Source of the DNA: JAIPIY01 sp964489785
GTDB lineage: Bacteria; Patescibacteriota; Minisyncoccia; Phycocordibacterales; UBA1006
Direction: 5' to 3'
Assembly (NCBI GenBank): GCA_964489785.1
Contig: CAZAZY010000006.1
Location: 1 to 30,004 of the forward strand
Length of the DNA: 30,004 nt
The position numbers were made by a program, and so were the translations under genes. This document shows positions 13,612 to 19,777 of this stretch, piece after piece (position 1 is the first letter of the stretch; each line of letters opens with the position of its first letter). The notes beneath the pieces were generated by a model. That model ran no database searches, had not been told where the DNA came from, and worked only from the letters and a program-made list of their open reading frames with translations.

Positions 13612-13628
13612 AAAGTTATTTTAGCAAA

Positions 13629-13997
13629 TTACCAAGGTTTGATTCCTTTTAATCTTTTTTTCAGACTGCGAGCACCGCGTTCAAAGAGATCATGCATGCG
13701 CCCTTTTTTCTTTCTTGCTTGGCGTAATAATTCATCACGAGTTTCATCAATAGCAGTATACAATTCATCTCGCTCTGATGATGCATAATATTCAACACCC
13801 TCGACACGAATATGGAATTCCGCACGATAGATATCACCAGACCGATGATGTTCAGTAGTCTTCCCCACCTCGACACGGATCACCGCCGTTGGATGAGACA
13901 TATCAATAATTTTTGACAACGATTCAACACGCTTTTCAACATACGCTTTTAAATCTGCTGTTAATTCAATACCTGTTGTTTTAATATTGATGTTCAT
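13629..13997 (-). CDS. hpf: Ribosome hibernation-promoting factor (HPF/RaiA, short form)
   Basis: 122-residue protein of the beta-alpha-beta-beta-beta-alpha HPF fold, which binds the 30S decoding centre in resting cells. MNINIKTTGIELTADLKAYVEKRVESLSKI is the classic first strand and helix, followed by AVIRVEVGKTTEHHRSGDIYRAEFHIRVEGVEYYASSERDELYTAIDETRDELLRQARK. It lacks the C-terminal dimerisation domain of long HPF and has a basic tail. A TATAAT (14011-14006) ends 8 nt before the ATG, predicting a leaderless RNA from within the end of the DUF167 gene. Confidence 0.93.
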   Translation of the reverse strand: MNINIKTTGIELTADLKAYVEKRVESLSKIIDMSHPTAVIRVEVGKTTEHHRSGDIYRAEFHIRVEGVEYYASSERDELYTAIDETRDELLRQARKKKGRMHDLFERGARSLKKRLKGIKPW

Positions 13998-14018
13998 ACA
14001 TTGTTATTATATCACTTT

Positions 14019-14243
14019 TTATAATCCAGCAATAGAAAATATTTTGGACGGATGCTGATGCCCCGAAATAATTCTAATCGACGATACGGGCACCTGATAC
14101 CAATCTGCAATCAATTGTATAATTCGCTTGTTTGCATTATTATTCTGAGGTTTTTCTTTTACTGAAATCAAAAACGTAGATTCGTCTTTTTGCACAATAG
14201 ATTCCCGAGAAACCCCTGTATGTGCTTTTATTTTTATATACAT
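14019..14243 (-). CDS. DUF167 / YggU-family protein
   Basis: 74 residues from MYIKIKAHTGVSRESI. Family features are the opening strand with K-x-G/S, KEKPQNNNANKRIIQLIADWYQVP (equivalent of the usual PPxxGKAN-x-x-hh motif) and SSIRIISGHQHPSKIFSI. Role unknown throughout the family. The in-frame upstream ATG at 14282 is rejected because homologues begin at the first strand and the extra stretch overlaps the divergent promoter. Its ATG abuts the CATATG at 14241-14246. Upstream of and likely co-transcribed with hpf, 21 nt apart. Confidence 0.8.
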   Translation of the reverse strand: MYIKIKAHTGVSRESIVQKDESTFLISVKEKPQNNNANKRIIQLIADWYQVPVSSIRIISGHQHPSKIFSIAGL

Positions 14244-14247
14244 ATGA

Positions 14248-14275
14248 TTGACATCTGGATGAAAAAGTTTACCAT
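14248..14275 (+). promoter_or_regulatory. Promoter of the small membrane-protein gene at 14283
   Basis: Consensus TTGACA (14248-14253), 16 nt, TACCAT (14270-14275). Predicted start 14282, one base before the ATG. Confidence 0.5.
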
Positions 14276-14282
14276 AGTACAC

Positions 14283-14513
14283 ATGATACTCCTTCGAAAT
14301 ATTCTTCGGTTTGCATTGGTTGCGATATTAACCCCTTTTGCGGCTCTTGATATGGTGTTGCAAACCTATATGACAAAATTTAATAAATACCGTCAAAAAG
14401 AAAATGATGCGTTTATTACAATTCTCTATTGGGTAGCGTATGTGCCTTTTGCAATTTTCTCTATCCCTGTGAATTGGTTTATTGTACCTACCCTAGAAGA
14501 TATCGTTGGTTAA
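14283..14513 (+). CDS. Small two-span membrane protein, unknown
   Basis: 76 residues from MILLRNILRFALVAIL. Two hydrophobic segments (about 8-28 and 44-66) are separated by a short polar loop with KFNKYRQKEND. No known family is recognised. Start 14283 is preferred to upstream ATGs at 14244 and 14259 because the only promoter-like sequence (TTGACA at 14248) would place the transcript start at 14282. The stop overlaps the stop of the convergent cyclophilin gene by 4 nt (TTAA). Both loops are basic. Real-gene status is supported by length, hydrophobic pattern and context. Confidence 0.6.
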   Translation: MILLRNILRFALVAILTPFAALDMVLQTYMTKFNKYRQKENDAFITILYWVAYVPFAIFSIPVNWFIVPTLEDIVG

Positions 14514-15190
14514 TTTACTGAAACAGCTGTAATTACAACATCCTCTATTGGTTGATCCGAAGGACCTGTTTCTTTTTGACCAATAGCCTGCACCACATCA
14601 AGACCTTCTACTACACGACCAAACACTGTGTGTTTTGGATCCAAATATCGATTGTCTCCAAGATTGATAAAGAACTGAGAGCCGTTAGTATTTGGTCCTG
14701 CATTTGCCATAGAAATTGTTCCTGCAACATTTGCGTTCTCTGGTTTTATTTCATCTTCAAATTGATACCCCGGTCCACCTGTCCCCCATCGTGGTCGCAT
14801 ATTTTCTTCTTTTGACAATGGATCTCCACCCTGAATCATAAATCCTTCAATTACTCGATGAAAACGTGTTCCATCATAAAAACCTTTTTGTGCTAATGTT
14901 CGAAAATTTTCAGCAGTCTTTGGTGTTTGTTCGTCAAATAATTCAATCGTAATATTCCCCATAGTTGTTTGTAGTGTAATCATATGTGTTTGTTGTTCAT
15001 TATTGCTAATATTCTGCACTGCATCTTCACCTATATTTTCTGTAACTATTTCTTGATTCTCATATAACAATGTTTCATCTGACTGGTCTTTTGTTGTATC
15101 AGATGATTTCCCCATTCCAGAAATCAATATACCTCCGATAACAATCAGTACCCCCGCGAGAAGCATTTGATATTTCATTTTTGTATCCAT
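14510..15190 (-). CDS. Peptidyl-prolyl cis-trans isomerase, cyclophilin type, membrane-anchored
   Basis: 226 residues. An N-terminal membrane helix (about 7-25, YQMLLAGVLIVIGGILISG), an acidic linker, then a cyclophilin domain: MGNITIELFDEQTPKTAENFRTLAQKGFYDGTRFHRVIEGFMIQGGDP, FEDEIKPENANVAGTISMANAGPNTNGSQFFINL, KHTVFGRVVEGLDVVQAI. The catalytic Arg (FHRV) and the Phe/Gln block (SQFFI) are conserved. It is expected to act outside the membrane on folding of exported proteins. An inserted loop (KEENMRPRWGTGGPGY) between the QGGDP and FEDE blocks is common in bacterial cyclophilins. It ends with a 4-nt overlap against the small membrane protein. Confidence 0.93.
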   Translation of the reverse strand: MDTKMKYQMLLAGVLIVIGGILISGMGKSSDTTKDQSDETLLYENQEIVTENIGEDAVQNISNNEQQTHMITLQTTMGNITIELFDEQTPKTAENFRTLAQKGFYDGTRFHRVIEGFMIQGGDPLSKEENMRPRWGTGGPGYQFEDEIKPENANVAGTISMANAGPNTNGSQFFINLGDNRYLDPKHTVFGRVVEGLDVVQAIGQKETGPSDQPIEDVVITAVSVN

Positions 15191-15281
15191 ATGCGTTCTA
15201 TGTTACGAATAATACCAATAGTATATCATATGTATACCCAGCATATCGATTATCCAATATAGACAATCTCTCGACAAGAGA

Positions 15282-15309
15282 TTGCACAATTCCTGGTTTT
15301 TGGTATAGT
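15282..15309 (+). promoter_or_regulatory. Promoter of tRNA-Asn
   Basis: TTGCAC (15282-15287), 16 nt, TATAGT (15304-15309). An 8-bp inverted repeat (15264-15284 region, CAATCTCT/AGAGATTG) overlaps the -35, and a TTGTCA/TGACAA hairpin (15316-15331 region) lies in the leader. Confidence 0.6.
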
Positions 15310-15352
15310 GTTTCTTGTCAGCGATGACAATGATCTTTTCAAGAAGAATTAT

Positions 15353-15427
15353 TCCCCTGTAGCTCAGCGGTAGAGCACTCGACTGTTAATCGATTGGTCG
15401 CAGGTTCGAATCCTGCCGGGGGAGCCA
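15353..15427 (+). tRNA. tRNA-Asn (GTT)
   Basis: Full cloverleaf: acceptor TCCCCTG pairs with CGGGGGA, D-arm GCTC/GAGC, anticodon loop CTGTTAA (anticodon GTT, 15385-15387), T-arm GCAGG-TTCGAAT-CCTGC, discriminator G and an encoded CCA (15425-15427). Position 27-43 is a C-T mismatch. The 3' end is followed not by a terminator but by two gene modules (15428-17071). The terminator that would suit the tRNA lies after them at 17072. Confidence 0.95.
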
Positions 15428-15448
15428 TTGTAAAGCAAAGTAAATTGT

Positions 15449-16042
15449 CTACCTAGCACATCTCTGAAAAGCTGGAAGATGTTTTTCTTGTGAAGCATTC
15501 ATTAAGTTGGTAAATACAGAAGTTATATCAGAATATTTAGAAACTTTTGGTAGAAGTTCACTTTTATAAAGATTTGCATTTTCAATTTCAGCGTTAACAC
15601 CAATTTTACAAACTTCTGATAATGTATTTGGAATGGATAATGAAATTTTTTCTGGTTCTGGAATTTTCAGACCATATTTATCATAAATAGCTTTTAATGA
15701 ACTTATATGTTGTTCTTCTGCTCTAACAATCATTGAGAATGGTTTAACTGAACCAAATTTATCAATAGTTAATTCATATAAAGCTTTTGCCTTATACTCA
15801 TCTTGGATCGCTTTATAAAGAGCATCTTGAATTTCTTTGGAAAGTTCATCTGCGGGATAATTTAAACCATCTACAGCCAAACAATCATCTGACAAACAAT
15901 TGCCTTTATTAATTTGTGATTGCTTACCATTTTGATTTTCTTGATTGATTTGATTATTATCAATATTATTTTTTATCCCAATCACACCACCTCCAATCAA
16001 TGTTCCTAGTAATAAACTTATTATTGTTATTTTATTTATCAT
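15449..16042 (-). CDS. DUF2202 ferritin-like protein, secreted or lipid-free anchored
   Basis: 197 residues from MINKITIISLLLG. An N-terminal signal or anchor helix (about 5-22) is followed by a low-complexity Asn/Gln linker, a CLSDDC pair and a DUF2202 domain. The di-iron ligand pattern of ferritin-like four-helix bundles is visible: QDEYKAKALYE, RAEEQHISSLK (ExxH), NAEIENANLYK and SQEKHLPAFQRC (ExxH). An oxidative-stress or metal role is inferred from the fold only. An in-frame TTG at 16060 is rejected in favour of the ATG at 16042. It is module 1 of the tRNA-anchored array: its stop is 28 nt from the tRNA acceptor, and its upstream region is nearly the same as that of the next gene. Confidence 0.85.
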   Translation of the reverse strand: MINKITIISLLLGTLIGGGVIGIKNNIDNNQINQENQNGKQSQINKGNCLSDDCLAVDGLNYPADELSKEIQDALYKAIQDEYKAKALYELTIDKFGSVKPFSMIVRAEEQHISSLKAIYDKYGLKIPEPEKISLSIPNTLSEVCKIGVNAEIENANLYKSELLPKVSKYSDITSVFTNLMNASQEKHLPAFQRCAR

Positions 16043-16053
16043 ATTATAGTATA

Positions 16054-16187
16054 TTATCAAAATTAGTTCTAAAGTTCTAATTTTCCAAAACTCACAAAAA
16101 CCATAAATTGCTCAACTTCCCTTTTAACCAAAACAGGTTCTAACTTCCTTCACCAGACGGAGCCACTGTAAAGTAAAGTATAAATTA
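16054..16187. repeat. Array junction: right flank of module 1 and left flank of module 2
   Basis: 16054-16164 starts TTATCAAAATTAGTTCT and contains three RGTTCTRA motifs (16064-16080 and near 16136). It ends at GGAGCC (16159-16164), then GTAAAGTAAAGTA like the sequence after tRNA-Asn. CAGGTTCTAACTTCC (16133-16147) resembles the tRNA T-arm CAGGTTCGAATCC. Confidence 0.75.
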
Positions 16188-16943
16188 CTAAACTTTTTTA
16201 GCTATATAAACCCCATAACTGAAGCAATCTTTATATTTTTTATAAAGCTCTATTTCCTTTTTATCTTCATCAACAATTTGTCTAGTTTCTTCACTATTAT
16301 TATTTCTCTCTAAAAATTCATCAAAACCATTTTCTAAAGGTGTGTAATATTCATCTGTCCAACAATTTTCTGGTAAAGTAAAATAATCAACCATTTTAAA
16401 ACCATTGTCTTCTAAAATTTTTATTTTATTTTCTGCAAAATCAATTTCTGGATATTCTGTATCCCAGTGGTTTTTAATTTCTTCTGGTAGGTCTTTTTTA
16501 AGCCAAGTAATTTCTGTCAAAACCATATATCCATCTTTTTTCAAAAACTTCTTCCATTTATCAATTCCATTTTTAAACCCAATATTGTAAATTGCTCCCT
16601 CTGACCAAATTAAATCAAAGTGGCTTTCCTTAAAAGGAAGGTTTGCCATATCTGCTTCAATTGTTTTTAAACGATTATCAAAACTTTGTTCTTTTGCTTT
16701 TTTATTTAATTTTTCTAGAAATTCAGGTAAGAAATCAACGGCTGTAACATTAGAGTTAGTGTTTTTTAATATTTCAATTGTAGAAGCCCCTGTTCCACAC
16801 CCAATATCAACTATTTCTAATTCAGAATTTTTATCTAAGCCCAATATATTCAAAACCTTCCTGACCACCTCATCGGAACCAGGTCCTTGTCTTTTGTTGT
16901 TTATGTGTAGATCAACTAATAATTTTAAAGTTTGTTCATCCAT
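16188..16943 (-). CDS. Class I SAM-dependent methyltransferase
   Basis: 251 residues. The SAM-binding motif I EIVDIGCGTGASTIEIL is near residues 42-58, with the acidic end of strand 2 in VTAVDFLPEFLEKL, motif II region IEADMANLPFKESHFDLIWSEGAIYNIGF, and the motif III strand DGYMVLTEITWL. This is a small-molecule/UbiE-SmtA-like methyltransferase; the substrate is unknown. It is very Lys/Asn-rich and A+T-rich compared with its chromosomal neighbours, suggesting transfer. It is module 2 of the array: the left flank repeats that of module 1, including stop-codon position, and the promoter-proximal flank matches. Confidence 0.9.
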   Translation of the reverse strand: MDEQTLKLLVDLHINNKRQGPGSDEVVRKVLNILGLDKNSELEIVDIGCGTGASTIEILKNTNSNVTAVDFLPEFLEKLNKKAKEQSFDNRLKTIEADMANLPFKESHFDLIWSEGAIYNIGFKNGIDKWKKFLKKDGYMVLTEITWLKKDLPEEIKNHWDTEYPEIDFAENKIKILEDNGFKMVDYFTLPENCWTDEYYTPLENGFDEFLERNNNSEETRQIVDEDKKEIELYKKYKDCFSYGVYIAKKV

Positions 16944-16953
16944 AAAAGCTATT

Positions 16954-17071
16954 TTATCAAAACTAGTTCTGAAGTTCTAATTTGCAAAAACTCTCAAAAA
17001 TACTAAATTCTTCAATATCTCTTTTAATTTTCTGCCAATTCAGAGTTCTGAACCTGTCCAGTAGGGGGAGC
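16954..17071. repeat. Right flank of module 2, distal array boundary
   Basis: Starts TTATCAAAACTAGTTCTG, repeats the module 1 flank with GTTCTRA motifs, and ends GGGGGAGC (17064-17071), the same as the tRNA-Asn acceptor end (15418-15425). Confidence 0.75.
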
Positions 17072-17122
17072 ATAAAAACAAAAATTACCCAACATGTTGT
17101 GTTGGGTAATTTTTGTTTTTAT
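17072..17122. terminator. Bidirectional terminator, probably the displaced tRNA-Asn terminator
   Basis: Perfect 23-bp stem (17072-17094 with 17100-17122), T-rich on both sides, directly abutting the distal GGGGGAGC. Confidence 0.85.
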
Positions 17123-17149
17123 TGCTTTTTTAGTATAAATACGTACAAT
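17122..17149 (+). promoter_or_regulatory. Promoter of the lipoyl-like protein gene
   Basis: TTGCTT (17122-17127), 16 nt, TACAAT (17144-17149). Predicted leader about 24 nt. Confidence 0.6.
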
Positions 17150-17179
17150 CACAAAGAATGAACCTTAACGTAAGAACTC

Positions 17180-17971
17180 ATGAAAGAGCAAGAAAAGGTG
17201 GAGCTCAGAGCTCCAAAACCGGGTGAATCGATTCGGATTGTAGGTATTGAAGAAATCTGTGTACCAAATGGAACCTATGTTACCGAGGGCACAATCTTAA
17301 TTCATTTTGGATCTGACAAGGCAACTATCACATTGGAAGCCGAAAAAAGTGGTAGGGTTTTCTATAACCCGAAAATTATTGAGGGTGCAGAAATATCCAC
17401 TGAATCTGTTGTGGGATATATTCTTGTCGGAGATAATGAAGAGGTGGAAAATAACCTATCAAATCAACCCGACATGCATAATCCTACGCACAGACCAGCA
17501 AACAGGTTTATCTATGAACCTAGGTGGTGGCAAACGGATTCAGATATAATCCGATTAGCGCAACCGCATTATGATACTATTGTTGGGAAAAATCCAAGCG
17601 AAGAAGCAAGGAATGCGGTAATCATAGGAATCTTTTGTTACAAGGAGCAAGATGGAAATACTCGGCACAACTGTGATCATTTTGCTCTTTTGGAAGAATT
17701 ACGGAGAGATCCCGACCTGGTAGTAGGATTGTTTTCATTTTGTCTTCCCAGAGACAGTGCAGATTTTGCATATGCTCATATGCGAAGTCACACGATTGAG
17801 TTTTTCGAAACGTATCTGCAGGCATCACCACATTTGGTCGATATACTAGAGTTTCCTAACGTAGTACCATTTTCTTTTCTTTCTACAGGTGATCTTCAGC
17901 GTAATCTTGCCTTCAAGGAAAAGTTCTTTGATTACTTTGATTATAAGAATGGCAAACTGACAAAGAAGTGA
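17180..17971 (+). CDS. Lipoyl/biotinyl-like domain fused to an unknown C-terminal domain
   Basis: 263 residues. Residues 6-82 read as a lipoyl (biotinyl_lipoyl) domain: ELRAPKPGESIRIVGI, VPNGTYVTEGTILIHFGSDKATITLEAEKSGRV and EGAEISTESVVGYI. Lys47 in SDKA sits exactly where E2 subunits carry the lipoylated Lys (TDKA), flanked by Asp46 and Ala48. After an Asn/Pro linker (about 90-107) comes a roughly 155-residue domain I do not recognise, with FCYKEQDGNTRHNCDH and LFSFCLPRDSADFAYAHMRSH. No E1, E2 catalytic, E3 or lipoate ligase gene is nearby, so it is not an ordinary dehydrogenase subunit. It is a single-gene unit with its own promoter and terminator. Confidence 0.75.
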   Translation: MKEQEKVELRAPKPGESIRIVGIEEICVPNGTYVTEGTILIHFGSDKATITLEAEKSGRVFYNPKIIEGAEISTESVVGYILVGDNEEVENNLSNQPDMHNPTHRPANRFIYEPRWWQTDSDIIRLAQPHYDTIVGKNPSEEARNAVIIGIFCYKEQDGNTRHNCDHFALLEELRRDPDLVVGLFSFCLPRDSADFAYAHMRSHTIEFFETYLQASPHLVDILEFPNVVPFSFLSTGDLQRNLAFKEKFFDYFDYKNGKLTKK

Positions 17972-17984
17972 TACTCAACCAAAA

Positions 17985-18013
17985 GGCCCCGCAAATTGCG
18001 GGGCCAATTTTTT
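17985..18013. terminator. Terminator of the lipoyl-like gene
   Basis: 8-bp GC-rich stem GGCCCCGC/GCGGGGCC (17985-17992, 17998-18005) and T-run. The 155 bp after it (18014-18168) have no gene; a TGGAAC/GGTTCCA and a CCCTGTA/TACAGGG pairing are seen but nothing decisive. Confidence 0.85.
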
Positions 18014-18168
18014 ATAAAAAATCCCTGTATCTCATAAAATGACTATGGGCCCACTTCCCCATCCAAAAAATTTCATGGAACTGATGTATTCTATTATTTC
18101 TGGTTCCACCGATGCACCTATCTACAGGGGTATAGATTTTATTAGAAAATAGTGTATAGTGTCTCTAT

Positions 18169-18291
18169 ATGGCAAAAAGATTAACCGGCGTAGGAAACAT
18201 GAAAGCATCACATTCAAAAAAGACGAAAAAACGTCTTGAGATTAAACACACGATGCTAAAAGAACGAGCAGCAAAAAAAGCTAAGAAATAA
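18169..18291 (+). CDS. 40-residue basic protein, unknown
   Basis: Reads MAKRLTGVGNMKASHSKK, continues with a Lys/Arg-rich helix KKRLEIKHTMLKERAAKK, and ends AKK. It has no cysteine or membrane segment. Size, charge and the MAKR start resemble small ribosomal proteins or ribosome-associated peptides, but I cannot match it to one. A TATAGT (18155-18160) ends 8 nt before the ATG, so the mRNA would be leaderless. A strong terminator follows 15 nt after the stop. These signals on both sides make it a credible single-gene unit despite its length. Confidence 0.6.
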   Translation: MAKRLTGVGNMKASHSKKTKKRLEIKHTMLKERAAKKAKK

Positions 18292-18306
18292 TTTTTATTA
18301 ATCAAT

Positions 18307-18338
18307 ACAAAAAGAGCTCTCAGGGGAGCTCTTTTTGT
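18307..18338 (+). terminator. Terminator of the 40-residue basic protein gene
   Basis: 13-bp stem (18307-18319 with 18326-18338) containing GAGCTC. Its T-run overlaps the -35 of the next promoter. Confidence 0.8.
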
Positions 18339-18363
18339 TATTATATTTAATATAATGTATACT
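18335..18363 (+). promoter_or_regulatory. Promoter of the membrane protein gene at 18373
   Basis: TTGTTA (18335-18340), exactly 17 nt, TATACT (18358-18363). Start predicted at 18370, so the upstream in-frame ATG at 18355 cannot be used. Confidence 0.65.
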
Positions 18364-18372
18364 TTTACACGT

Positions 18373-19089
18373 ATGGAAAACGAACAACAAGCACAAAAAA
18401 ATTATCGACCAGAACCACAAAGAAAAAGTATCTCTGTTGGAGTAGCTTTAATATTGGGTATTTCTGGAATTATTATTACGGCAATTATCGCAGGTACAAT
18501 TATTTTTACCAGCGGAGCAAAGGTATTAGATAATCTAAATGTGCAAGATTTGAATGGATTACAGGTTCAAATAAACGAACAAGATAACGAAACATCTGTT
18601 TCAGTAGATATTAATAAATCCAAAGAAATGTATACAAATACTGATTTGGGATTTTCATTTTACAATAATCCAGAATTGGGTAATGTTGAATTGAAAACAA
18701 ACACAGGGACAACAGGTAAAATTTTCTTTGGAACCCAAGGGTGTACAGTGGAAAATAATTTCTGTATGTTTGTAGGTGGAACTACGCCTAATTATACTTT
18801 CCCAGGAGAATTAAATGCCAACGAAGTTTCGAAATACCCTTCAGATGCAGAATTGGAATCTTTATCTGCAAATGGATACATGTATGAAAAACGAGTAAAT
18901 TCTCATGGCGCAGAATATGTATTGATTCATGGTAAAAAAGAAACTGACATGCCCTACATAGGAGAAGGCCAAGCGGTTGCCATTTTTAAATTAACCTCAT
19001 CTTCTGATTTCAAGGCTCTTGGATTCCAATTGGTTTCTGGGGACATGTACAGCTTTATGCAAGTTATAGAATCAGTAAAGGTTTTTTAA
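18373..19089 (+). CDS. Single-span membrane protein with extracytoplasmic domain, unknown
   Basis: 238 residues from MENEQQAQKNYRPEP. A short hydrophilic N-terminus, one membrane helix (about 22-46, VGVALILGISGIIITAIIAGTIIF), then a roughly 190-residue outside domain with a Cys pair (GCTVENNFCMF) that may form a disulfide. The domain starts after a linker at EMYTNTDLGFSFYNNPELG, a pattern seen in many uncharacterised envelope proteins of this phylum. The start is set by the promoter at 18335-18363, which overlaps the earlier ATG. It lies just upstream of the sortase, so an envelope role is likely, but no family is recognised. Confidence 0.7.
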   Translation: MENEQQAQKNYRPEPQRKSISVGVALILGISGIIITAIIAGTIIFTSGAKVLDNLNVQDLNGLQVQINEQDNETSVSVDINKSKEMYTNTDLGFSFYNNPELGNVELKTNTGTTGKIFFGTQGCTVENNFCMFVGGTTPNYTFPGELNANEVSKYPSDAELESLSANGYMYEKRVNSHGAEYVLIHGKKETDMPYIGEGQAVAIFKLTSSSDFKALGFQLVSGDMYSFMQVIESVKVF

Positions 19090-19093
19090 CACA

Positions 19094-19144
19094 TACCACA
19101 AACTAAAAACACCCCAATTGTTGGGGTGTTTTTAGTTTGTGGTA
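19094..19144. terminator. Bidirectional terminator between membrane protein and sortase
   Basis: Perfect 24-bp stem (19094-19117 with 19121-19144) and a 3-nt loop, one of the longest in the window. Confidence 0.85.
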
Positions 19145-19201
19145 GAAATTCAAATATCCCATGTACTAATAATCGATCTTTGTCTGGTATACTGAATACT
19201 C

Positions 19202-19771
19202 ATGAAACCTATATACAAAATAATGATTCTTCTGGGATGCGTCATGGCTTGTTTGGCAATGATAGTAATCCTGGAATCTCAATTCAATGATTTTGAAGAG
19301 ATTCCTATTGTATCTCATGTATCAATCCCCTCTGCGGTTCCGACCATACTATCCATCGACAATATCGACGTTCATGCACCCATTGAACCAGTTGGACTGG
19401 TAGACGACGAGATGGGTACGCCCACAACCGCAGATGCGGTCAGCTGGTATAGTCTGGGGACAACCCCGGGTGACATAGGCAGTGCTGTTATGGCAGGACA
19501 TGTGAACTGGGATGGTGGACAAGATGCGGTGTTTACAAAATTGCACACACTTCAAATTGGAGACACCGTCAGTGTAACAGACAGCCACAGAAACAAAGAT
19601 TATTTCATTATAACAAAGATGCAACAATACAAAGCAGATGATGACGCGACGGAAGTTTTTTCATCAAACAATGGATTAGCACATTTGAATTTGATTACCT
19701 GTGCCGGAGCTTGGAATCATGAAAAGAAAACTCATGAATCCAGACTGGTCATTTTTACCGAAAAAATCTAG
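19202..19771 (+). CDS. Sortase (class E/F-like transpeptidase)
   Basis: 189 residues with one N-terminal membrane helix (about 7-24). The sortase beta-barrel is recognised from IDVHAPIEPVG, DIGSAVMAGHVNWDGGQDAVFTKL (catalytic His100), the strand GDTVSVTD, LNLITCAGAW (catalytic Cys167) and SRLVIFT (catalytic Arg181). The insertion-poor architecture and the GG-x-x-AVF block suggest class F or E, not class A. It covalently links proteins with a C-terminal sorting motif to other proteins or the wall. The convergent neighbour ends in FPTTG. A TATACT ends 8 nt before the ATG, predicting a leaderless mRNA. Confidence 0.92.
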   Translation: MKPIYKIMILLGCVMACLAMIVILESQFNDFEEIPIVSHVSIPSAVPTILSIDNIDVHAPIEPVGLVDDEMGTPTTADAVSWYSLGTTPGDIGSAVMAGHVNWDGGQDAVFTKLHTLQIGDTVSVTDSHRNKDYFIITKMQQYKADDDATEVFSSNNGLAHLNLITCAGAWNHEKKTHESRLVIFTEKI

Positions 19772-19777
19772 ACGGAT

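Larger units (their letters stand above)
15428..17071. mobile_element. Tandem two-module gene cassette array inserted at the tRNA-Asn 3' end
   Basis: Two modules share flanks but carry unrelated genes. Left flank: GGAGCCAYTGTAAAG followed by YAAAGTA (15421- and 16159-), with the gene's stop codon 28-29 nt after the first G in both. Right flank: a roughly 110-118-bp conserved upstream region (16054-16164 and 16954-17071) with only 4 mismatches in its first 40 nt. Each right flank ends in a sequence resembling the tRNA T-loop/acceptor end (GTTC-T-RA...CC...GGAGC). Immediately after the last copy comes a 23-bp terminator hairpin. Both genes are unusually A+T-rich and face the tRNA. No integrase or transposase lies inside, so the element would be non-autonomous. 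The mechanism is inferred. Confidence 0.7.

Noticed and set aside
15428..17071. Classical integron or CRISPR array
   Set aside because: No intI, no attC-type paired core sites, no short regularly spaced repeats; the repeats are long flanks around whole genes, so only the cassette logic is shared.
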